Assembly (NCBI GenBank): GCA_003342895.1
Contig: PTFA01000005.1
Span: forward strand, 3,159,988 to 3,223,987
Direction: 5' to 3'
Length of the DNA: 64,000 nt
DNA from: Casuarius casuarius
Lineage: Eukaryota; Chordata; Aves; Casuariiformes; Casuariidae
Positions within the stretch are counted from its first letter, which is position 1. The number at the start of each line of letters is the position of its first letter. Below the pieces are notes generated by a model that saw only the letters and a program-made list of their open reading frames with translations, had not been told where the DNA came from and searched no databases. The position numbers were made by a program, and so were the translations under genes. Below are positions 33,207 through 42,109 of the stretch, piece after piece.

Positions 33207-34570
33207 TGTGNCGGACAGATGAGTGAACTTTTGCCTTAAACATTTCTTGGTACATAAGGTGCAAGCAAACCATAACCCCGAACAAGCCATCTGTTCCCAG
33301 CGGAAACAGGACTGAGCTGCTGCGACCCCCGAAATGGTCTCCCTGTGACCATTTAGGACACACCGAGCCTGCGCTGAACCAGACCACGATCGGGCAGAGA
33401 CTTTGGGACCTGGACTGTAAATTATTGCTGCTTACCACAACTTCTATAAAACTTGCTTAGCATGAGTAGCTAAATTTGCTGAAGCCTTAGGCCGCACTCC
33501 TAGTTCAGTGAGAAAGGGCCACAGGGCTGGTGCAGGCTGGAAAGATAAGGGAGTTACANGCAGTCTGCATTCCTATGCTTCACACTCTGAAAGGGAGGAT
33601 GTCAAAGCTTTGAAATAAGGCCTGCTTGGGCCCCAGGACTCTGGGAAACAAAGCCTCCTCTCACTGCTGAAACAGTGTTAATTAGGGAGTCTGGACTATC
33701 TNGGGGTCTGGATTATATCCCCTTCGTCAGGACCTTGGGAGATAACACCTACTGTCACTGCTGGGGCAGTGCTAATTGCTGGAACAACACCTCTTTGTCA
33801 GGGCCTTGAGAGACAAGGGCGGGACTGGAGGAAGGAAGACACATCTGTCAGCAGAAACCACAACAGTAAAGATAAACAGCCTACCTAGGGACAGTGATGA
33901 GACCCAATAAGGAGCAGGAGACCCCAGACCTAAATATTACTATTGGTCCAAACTACCGCGTGAGGGGTGGAGAGCTTAGATTGGAAAGTATAATTGCACA
34001 GAGATTTCTTTGTTCGGGGTCCCTCTTTGGAGGCACCCAACTCGAGCTGTAATTACTGCACGTGTGTCACTAAAATTTATTTATTTAATTCGCTTTGATT
34101 TGGCTCCGAACTTTTCAGCGGGAACCTAGGGTCGGACCCTGTTATGGTGGTCAGCGAGCCTAACCTTCCATAACAGTTTGGCACCCCAGATGGGACCCTA
34201 GGTGACCACTGTCGGGGCCTCTCATCTCCAAACGCCATCGGGTGAGTTCACCTGGGATCTTTGGCCACGGGAGGCACCAAAAAGACCCCGGCCTTGACGA
34301 GGCTTGCGACTATTGGAGATCTCGAATGAAGTCAGCAGAACATTATCGGACTGGGAGTGGTGGTAGCTAGTTTCTTCTCTCCTTTTCCAACTTTCTCTAT
34401 CTTTTCCCCTTGTTCCCGTCTCCCCTTTGCCTCCCCTTCGCCTTTCCCCACCTTTTCTCCCCACTTTGTGGAAAATAAAGTTAAAAGGTTGTACGATATT
34501 TGACCGGTTTTAGCGTCTTAATCTCGTCCTTGGGATTGTAACGAAACCCTCCTGGTATTGGATTGGGACA
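33207..34570 (+). repeat. Solo LTR inserted in duplication copy B
   Basis: 1364 bases starting TGTGNCGGACAG and ending GATTGGGACA, absent from copy A, so both ends are defined by comparison. Flanked by the imperfect five-base direct repeat CGCTT/CACTT. It contains a polyadenylation signal AATAAA at 34474 after a long C/T-rich tract. A segment at 34170-34200 (TTTGGCACCCCAGATGGGAC) resembles a retroviral leader or primer-site context and may be captured internal sequence. Its first part is homologous to the antisense LTR at 20876-22010; after about 34140 the two diverge completely. Confidence 0.85.
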
Positions 34571-35035
34571 CACTTACAGCACATGTGTCTCAGATGTGAC
34601 CTCTACAGTTAAATACTATCTGCAGCCCCGTTACAGCTACACCAGAGAAGCAATGCTCCCGTGTACCTACTGGGAGAGAGCACNTGTGTTGTCTGTCACA
34701 CTGGTAGGTATGGGGTTGTGCTGATGAAACTTCACATCAGGGTATGATGCATAGTGTACTTCATCCAAGTCCACTGGTAAGGCAGAAGCTTCAATGCTCA
34801 GGAAAAGTAGTTTGTCTACTGGTGGCTATTCCTCCTGGGTCATTGAGGGGTATTCCCCAAAGCTGTGTGCACTGGCATTCTTATCCTACCAGCTGTAGTT
34901 ATTCAGGCCATTTGCTAAGGGTGGACTATAAANGCACCCCCAGAATAAATAAGTATCAGTTAAGGTCTGCAGTACCCCTTTCTCTGACCCTTAAGTCAAT
35001 GCTCGCAGTGTGGGGGGTCCAAGAGGCGTTCCATC

Positions 35036-35490
35036 TTGTGTATTGAGGTAGCCTGGAGAAGGATGTTTGCCTCCATAGCAGTCAGTTTTCAGACGGTGGC
35101 CTCTTCATTGCTGATCCTCTGCTGCTGGTCCCACTTTGTAGTTTGCGAGCTTTTTATCCCCTTTACTTTCTGTGACCTGTCATTTTCTGTATGTGCTCAC
35201 TGCACTCAGACTGGTTGTCAATGTTCCCCGATGAATCACGGAAACTGTTTGGGGGGTGACCAGTTTACTTGATGTTCCCTGATGTTGTTGCATTTACCAT
35301 TTGGACAGAATGGCCAACATGTTTATCCTAAATCAGCAGTTTGTTTACTTCCTAGTCTTGCTGCAGAAATGGTAAATATTTATTCTGGGTTGGCATTTCA
35401 GTTACTGTCCTGTCTTGGCACAACAGTTCCTGCACCATAGGTCTGTGGCCTCCTGCTGCCTTTAAGTTAACTTCCTCCTACAGCAACATG
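35036..35490 (+). repeat. Interspersed repeat, copy 3, continuous
   Basis: Same element as at 2931 and 17460, here not interrupted. It crosses the duplication edge at 35371 and keeps matching the first copy (TCCTGTCTTG and TTCCTCCTACA words near 35410-35465). It marks the uninterrupted target of the provirus. Confidence 0.5.
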
Positions 35491-35567
35491 TAAGATGAAG
35501 GACAGTATTTCCAGAGTCTTCACTACATGTCCCAATATCTTGACTGGTGACAACAAACTGGCTTTGG

Positions 35568-35569
<2 letters not shown>

Positions 35570-35603
<34 letters not shown>
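35570..35603. repeat. (GT)17 microsatellite
   Basis: Uninterrupted GT dinucleotide run of 34 bases, directly followed by T5. Likely to vary in length between individuals. Confidence 0.95.
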
Positions 35604-35606
<3 letters not shown>

Positions 35607-37137
35607 TAAATACCTTTTAGGAATCAATAGTTACCGTGATCTTTTGCCTCATTATCCTGTTTCACTCCTCATGCCCTTAGGCAACATTACTGAGCCACAT
35701 ACTGTCCTTAGGTTTTCCATATTTAGGTACCACCCAGTCTAGTTCTGCTATTTTAAAAAATAAATGCTATTGTAGAACTTACTTGGAGAGATGTGTTTTT
35801 TAACAAGAATGGCTTGTTCTTGAAGGGCTATATATGCAGAGTACTAGTTGTTTTTGTACTTTTAGACTGTTTGGAATTTGCAGATCAGTTGGAGTTCATG
35901 CTGAAAATGGTAGAATTGTTTATAATATGAGGTAGCTGCTCAGAGAGATACTGTTAGACCTTTTAGGAATAGAGGTGCACAAGGGTGTCAGATGTTGTTG
36001 GCATGATGGAAACACACTAGTGAGACTGAGAAGAGATGATGTGTGCTGTATTTTCTTCCCGATGCTAGTGGATACAGGCAACTTTGAAGCATAGCATGGA
36101 ATAGTTTTATTGTTTTGTGGATCTAGAATGACCACCAGTGTTCTAGGACTTCCCCACAGAAAGCTGTAACCCCATGGACCATATCGATATGGCTTGATAT
36201 TGCTGGCAAGTGATTGCTACTCTGGCGTCATGTATCAGGTCCGTTAACTAGTTAGCTTGGTTTTGGAAGGATCACCATTAGTCTAGCAGAGAACTGTGAT
36301 GCTATTAAGAATCTTACTTGTGGGCTGTCAGCTTGAAAAACATGCCTAAAACAATATGTGGATTTTGGACAACAAATTTCCCTAAATTCAATATGTTTTA
36401 TGTGTTGTCATTGTTATTGTCCTTTTTTTCTTCTCCCTTCTACTGAAAGAGCTGGTAGAATTTGCGGAAAGATCTCAGTGTGGTGTTATACAACAGACTA
36501 GCAATTAGCCTTGTGGTTTTAAAAATTTCTTTATTGCTAGCAAGATGCTAAATCTAGATCACGGTTCCATTTAATTTACAACCTGGCACATCTGTTACTC
36601 TTCTAGAGTAATGAAGCCAACTGCCTGGTATCATGTAAGAGCGTGATGAAAAGTTATCCTTCTGTTTAAGTAAGGAGAAAGTTGCCATACTGGCCCATAC
36701 TTGCAGACCACTTCCTCTGTATCCTGTTCCTAACAATGGCAGTTATAGTCTCTTCCTAAGATTCTGTAAGAAATGAATTTACATAGAATAGTTTTTACTG
36801 AGACATACCTTCTCACTTTCTGACAACTGATGTTTTAGGAGCTGGAGAGCTGTAGATTGCATCTGCACTGTATTGGAAAGACGTGTAGCCAAAGCAGAGG
36901 CCTGTCGTGCCTCTAAACTATAAGTGAACTAATCGGATTATAACTAATACTAACTTGCCTTGAACCCAGGCATATCCATCATACTAAAACAGTGTAACTG
37001 GCAACAGTACACAAGTGTTTTGTAACACTAATGTCATATGCAGACATACCTTAAAAGAATTTCATGTAAGTATGCCATCAGTGTTTGCCAGAGGGCTTAC
37101 ACATGTAGGAGGCATGGGAAAACATGCAAGCAGTGCA
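35604..37137. other. Intron sequence, no feature seen
   Basis: AT-rich, with no open frame of note and no recognised repeat. Confidence 0.45.
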
Positions 37138-37620
37138 TGTTTTATCTCGGGCCCAGCTGACCACAAATAACTGACAGTGCCCAGTGCTGACCAGGAGGAA
37201 CTAGGCGATATTGGTTGCAACTGGTGAGGCCAGAAACAGGCATGAGATCAGCAAAAAGGGTATATTTTCCCCAACATAGCATGAGGTCAGCAAAAAGGTA
37301 TATCTCCACACCAAATATCGTATGACCATGAGTCAAACTCTGTGCCCATAAATAGCGCTGCAGCCTAGAGCCCATTGAGCTCTCCCACATGGCAGTGGGC
37401 TGCATAGCAGTGAATCTCCCCTTGAGTTGGGACACCTCTCAAGGTTACTCTCCAAGAGTTAAGAGAACCTCTGAAAGAAACCATTGGAGAGGTAAGAAAC
37501 CNAGACTCGGGCAATAACAAATGTGCAGAAAGATTCGCTTGCTGTGACTATGCTGTATCGCCATCTTCAATAAATATGTTTGCAATAAACCCAAAGTTAA
37601 TACCCTCCCACCCCGTGACA
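37138..37620 (+). repeat. 5' LTR of ERV-S2
   Basis: 483 bases, TGTTTTATC to CCCGTGACA, sharing only the GTGACA end with ERV-S1. The U3 holds two direct repeats (from 37241 and from 37280) with CATGAGRTCAGCAAAAAGG cores, as in retroviral enhancers. A TATA-like CATAAATA is at 37347 and AATAAA-type signals lie at about 37570 and 37584. Confidence 0.8.
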
Positions 37621-37623
37621 ATT

Positions 37624-37641
37624 TGGTGTAGTCAGCAGGAT
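37624..37641 (+). other. Primer binding site of ERV-S2, tRNA-Ser-like
   Basis: TGGTGTAGTCAGCAGGAT matches 16 of 18 bases of the tRNA-Ser 3' end complement. The two mismatches are at positions other than those in ERV-S1. Confidence 0.75.
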
Positions 37642-37642
37642 G

Positions 37643-38910
37643 ATGGCTAGTGACCTCGTAGCAAGCTACTTACGGAGGCACGGGCAGAGGAATACCCCAA
37701 CTTCTCACCCAAATGGGCTCACAGTCATTGGTATGATTGGGGGGACTTGGAAAGGCAATTAGACTTAGCTAGGAGTAAGGGTAAGGATGGCCGAAATAAA
37801 GGTGTAATTCAAAAAATGCTGGAGGCTTGTTTTGGAGGCAGCTCACACAGGGAACAGTGAGATAAAGAGCTAGCTACCCTCCAAAATGAACTGCAGGCCC
37901 CAAAACAGCAATGTCTGCTACTGCAGATAGGAAACGATCACACCAAAGAACAATTGAAGGTTGAACAAGATAAAAGGAGGGCAATAGAAGAGAAGTTTGA
38001 GGTGATGCTGGTGAGGCAGTCTAAAACTTTTGACCCTGTCAAAATACGCTGAGTTCTCACTGACCCAGAAGCTTGGGATGGGGACATCTGGTTTGATCCA
38101 GATAATGATCAACCCCTCCCCCAGCAGAAAATGGGGAAGGAGATACGGAAGATGATCTGTTGATAAAAAGTATAGCCCCCATAGTAAAACATGAAATCAC
38201 TTTGGGACCCCAAGGAGGCAACCGGCAGGAGGCTACTCCTACCACCCTGTTTGACCCCTTGCAGCTAGCGAGTCTCCAGGAAAGATTCTGTTGGAAACCT
38301 GGCAAAATGGAGACAGAGTGGGTAATAAGAATAAACAAACTGGGAGGAGATAGGATAACGTTGGACAGGACGGAGGCAGAAGGATTCTGCAGACCAGGAG
38401 TTTTCCTTGTGGAAGGCTCTCCTCACAATCCTGCTCTGCCAGGGGGTCACCTTCATTCTCTGACTTGCCGGTCTGCCTTTTGGGCAGGAGGAATTGATCC
38501 CCATGAGTGGGGGGAGCCATTAGTGATCCCCGTCCACACCTTAATGGGATTACCTGAGGTAGTAAATGAGGCTGCCTGTCTACAAGCGATNGGGTAACGG
38601 GGACGGCTAGGCCACTCNCTTATATTGTACCTAGTGGGCTTGGTGTACCTAAAGCCATTGATAAGAAGATCACTGCATACCTTGAAGGTGTACTTAATTT
38701 GACAGTGGGGAGGAGATAGAGCGCACCTGACAGCATAATAGGGCAATCCAGGACCGTCAACAACAGCAACAACCCTTCNCAATACCCACATGGGCTGACC
38801 TCTTACAACAAGTGGTCACCCATGGATGGGAAATGGCATGGGGTGAGCCCATGACACCATGCCGGCCCTCCTTGCCAGATAAGGAAAGTGGTCAGAATCG
38901 CAGTTGAGGG
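37643..38910 (+). pseudogene. gag: gag pseudogene of ERV-S2
   Basis: Several overlapping broken frames. One holds a Trp-rich N-terminal part and a coiled-coil-like Lys/Glu segment ending in EAWDGDIWFDPDND near 38070, parallel to ERV-S1 gag. The frame 38160-38597 has a capsid-like region with FWAGGIDP near 38478, again matching ERV-S1. Stops and frame changes occur throughout, and an N lies at 38591. No zinc knuckle was seen. Confidence 0.7.
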
Positions 38911-39179
38911 TGAAGGGAAGTCCACCCCACAGGCAGAAAGTGAAAGAAGAAATCAGCTATGGCACGCAGNGCTGCAGTTTAGTATATCTAGAGATGCTTT
39001 ACACAGTGCTAATCTAATAGACGCCTTTCNGCATGTGTCCTCTGCAGGGCAAGAAACAAGATTAGATAAAGGTGAAAGGAAATAGGAAGGCACTACTCCT
39101 ACTGCACCTTTACGCACAAAAAACCCCTTCTCTCTTCTCTGCAAGGAGCTAAAGGCTGTAGAAACAAAAAACTAGTGGG

Positions 39180-39590
39180 TCCCAGTTGGGTATTGGGCTT
39201 TCCTGTCTGGGGAATAGAGGCCTTCCAGTGAGACCCCATGGAAGGACCCCACATCTACCTGCTGTTACAGACTCATCAAGTCTCAACCAAATTCCTTATT
39301 TACACAGAGGCTCAGATGTCCACCCTCTCAAAGGTGGCAGCAAAGAGGGCAGGAGTTGCTGTAAGAAGGTACTTAGTCCAACTACTTGGATACACCAGTG
39401 GGAGCGAGGTGTTCCCAGTAGGAAAAGCTTACCTGCNCCTCCCCAGTGAGAAGCGAGCAACCTTGTGCCAGCTGGCTGGCACCGAGAGCGGGGACAATGT
39501 CTTGGGATTTGATGTATTGAATGGCAGACAATGGTTACTCCCAGATGGTAGTACCNGGGCATTTGGGAGACCCCAGCAGAACAAATAATC
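39180..39590 (+). pseudogene. pro: Protease remnant of ERV-S2 with altered active site
   Basis: The frame 39238-39588 aligns with ERV-S1 protease, for example AQMST after the active site and LGFDVLNG near the C-terminal end. The position of the catalytic DTG reads YTE (39301-39309), so the enzyme would be inactive even if expressed. The frame runs to the edge of the RT/RNase H deletion. Confidence 0.7.
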
Positions 39591-39641
39591 ACAGAGTGTC
39601 CACAGTGTAGACTGAAAGCAGGAAGTGCAGCTCTCTAACCA

Positions 39642-40319
39642 GTGCTGCACTTGAAAATGGGGAAGTCCCTGTGGTCCACCTGGCAAACTGATTATGTGGG
39701 GCCCCTACCTCGTACAGCCATGGGGTGGAAATATATCCTAACCAGAGCAGAAGTCATGTCTGGCTTACTAAAGGTATGCCCATGCTCCTCTGCAAATGGA
39801 GAAAACACAGTGAAGGGGCTTTTGGGATGGTTCTCGAGCTTACCAATGCCTGAGAACATTCAAAGTGATAATGGTAGTCATTTTACTGCCACAATGGTAC
39901 AGAACAGGGCAAAGGAGCAAGGGATCCAATGGACACTCCATATACCTTATTACCCACATGCCAACAGTCTGATAGAGCAAGCCCATGGCCTGCTGAAATG
40001 TGTGTTGGAAGTACATCAACCAAATTGGGGAAAACAGTTATGGGAAACGGCTGACCATTTGAATAACAGGCAAGGACATTACGGGAGCCCAGTAACACAA
40101 GCCTTTATGCCCACTGCACCCTATGGCTCAAAGCCATCACCTCCCAAGGCATACCCCATAGCCTTGCAACCAGGACAACCTGTCATGGTCGAACTTCCAC
40201 ATATAGGCACTGTACCCATGACACTTACTAAACCTCAGGGCCCGCTCTCTTGGGAGGCCTTGGACAGCAAGAGAGTGAACCACTGTATTAGCTCAAGATG
40301 GATATATCCCAGTCATTAA
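39642..40319 (+). pseudogene. Integrase of ERV-S2, open for 225 codons, separated from RT
   Basis: Integrase joins viral DNA to host DNA. The catalytic D,D-35-E residues are all present (codons at 39690, 39867, 39975), and the C-terminal region with the conserved SRW ending is intact. A C-x2-C pair of the zinc domain lies just upstream (39597-39608), but a stop before 39642 and loss of the HH half remove a full N-terminal domain. Frame and active site survive although the surrounding gag and env are heavily broken. With RT gone it has no viral function; chance survival is the default explanation. Confidence 0.75.
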
Positions 40320-40539
40320 GGGGCAACCCTTAATGTAACCCTTAATGGTAAGTCTGGACTTACCCTGCCAAGACATGCTATTCTTATTTTCACAGGATCA
40401 GTGAGCAAGGCCTGAAACTATGAATCCTACTGCCAGGGTTGAAACTATGAATCCTACTGCTTATTATTTTCCCAGATTGCTAACCAACCCTTAATTGAGG
40501 AAATACTACCCCGAAAAAAGTTGAATTCATCCTGAGGGA

Positions 40540-41960
40540 ATGCTGTGTAAAATGAATTCATTCCAAATGATAAGGATAGTGGGAGGAATGATAACCCTAG
40601 TACTTGTTACTGATGGTATGGGAGCACCCCCACAAAATGAGGGGTTTGAATCTAATGTAATCCTAAAACAAATACAACTCTTTGGCTGCCTTATTAATAC
40701 CTCCTCAATCACAGCTTGTTTAAACAACCTGGGATTGAGTGAGGGGAACCTGCTGCCCCTCTGCCTCTGTTTCCCAGATCTAGAGGAGGACTTAGATAAT
40801 ACCTGGGCTAAAGGAGAGTCATTTGTCTTCTGATCAGAAGCCGGAGACCCACTGTGGTGCAATTATAGCTGACCCTCAATGCTTTCATGCCTAAAAGGTA
40901 AAACCTGCACTGACCAAGGTGTGTACTGAGATGGTACTGCATGGGGAAGGAAGATCACCATCCCAAACACTACCTTCCCATGGGGGCTCCCTTGTGCTCT
41001 TGACCAATGGAGTCGAGAAGATCACTCATTGAAATGGGAGTGGTTGGAAGAACCTGCTCCATGGCATGTGGTATGCCCCAAAGTCAAGGGACATGAGTGT
41101 CCGATGTACTGTCAGGATGGAACTCGGCAGACAGGAGAAGGAAAACAGGCTAAATTCTCCTTTGCCCAAAATCTTGTCAGTGGGGAGGAGGAGGATCATT
41201 ATGGGGGCATGCTTGGAGAGGATCCAAACATTCTCACAACCCCCCTCCTGAAAATCCTGCATGGAAGTGCACACTCCTGTTGCCCTGTAATGCCTTGTTC
41301 CGTCTGCTCATGACCTTTTCTCCCTTATGGCACGCGCTAATGCAAGGTTGTCTCTGTGCCAACAACTCAGCACCTCATTTCACTGAGAAACTCTTTAGGG
41401 ATGATTTTTATCCCACAGATGGGAAAAGGACCTTTGTAGCCGAATGCGAAAAGGCAACTGTGCNAGTCTCAAGGGGAATGGTTTGGGCATGCTTGGATCA
41501 TACGCTATATACCCNGCTCCCTGCTATGCTTGTTGGGGTACAATGCTCATTAGCTATCCCATTGCTTTGTCCTAAGTCATATTACTCAGGCCTCCCTTCC
41601 TCTCAAAAGTGGGGAGGAGTTAAAAGGTCAACTCTATGGCGAGACCTGTCACGGAGAAAAGGTTTGGAAATGCTTGCTCTGGGGACTAGCGGGATATTTC
41701 AGCTGGGGAATTGCATCAGCTAAAACCCAAGAGCAATTAGTGCAACTGACTGATCAAGTAGAAATACTGGCTGATGCCACAGCAAACAGCCTAACTCTCC
41801 TAAATGAGCATGGAGATGCGACCGCTCACGTGACACTACAATTGAAAACCACTCTGGACCTCATGCTGTTGAAAGAGGTAGGAGTCTGTGCCTTCTTGAA
41901 CAGAGAGGCCATGGTACATGAAAACACCAGGAATAGCAAGGAAAATTGTGGAAGAAAAGA
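40540..41960 (+). pseudogene. env: env pseudogene of ERV-S2
   Basis: Follows a candidate splice acceptor (about 40381-40395). The N-terminal part (40540-40833) has a hydrophobic signal-like segment. Later pieces at 41029-41313 and 41280-41723 lie in two frames. The piece at 41674-41960 has a transmembrane-subunit helix and an immunosuppressive-region-like segment ending GVCAFLN near 41899. The expected CC pair and membrane anchor are not found. Stops at 40831, 40870 and 40927, Ns at 41464 and 41515 and frame changes disable it. Confidence 0.7.
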
Positions 41961-42109
41961 ACCCACTTTGCTTCTGGCAGCTTTGAGGCTTGCCCTCTTC
42001 ACCTTCAAAGACTGTGAACCATCAAGGGCTATAGCCAGTAGGTGCCAGCTACATGACATCAGCTTTGTGGTGTCGTGTGCTTGCAGTTACTGTAGGATAT
42101 AAGTGTTAA

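Larger units (their letters stand above)
28137..35371 (+). repeat. Segmental duplication, copy B
   Basis: Consists of the 28-base start (28137-28164), a 3.5 kb block absent from copy A (28165-31676), and the 2.3 kb body (31677-35371) with an inserted LTR at 33207-34570. The body differs from copy A by only a few bases and Ns, so either the duplication is very recent or the two copies are alleles placed in tandem. After 35371 the sequence continues into the rest of the interspersed repeat. Copy B therefore shows the ancestral right flank. Confidence 0.85.
37138..42030 (+). mobile_element. Endogenous retrovirus ERV-S2, older, 3'-truncated
   Basis: Plus-strand element with LTR 37138-37620, tRNA-Ser-like primer site 37624-37641, gag remnants 37643-38900, protease remnant about 39180-39580, integrase 39642-40319 and env about 40540-41960. 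Reverse transcriptase and RNase H are missing: the protease tail is followed within tens of bases by the integrase zinc region. No 3' LTR was found; the retroviral similarity fades after the transmembrane-subunit cysteine region near 41900, so the right end is approximate. Gag, integrase and env resemble those of ERV-S1 but are clearly diverged, so this is a related, separate family or subfamily. Confidence 0.85.
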
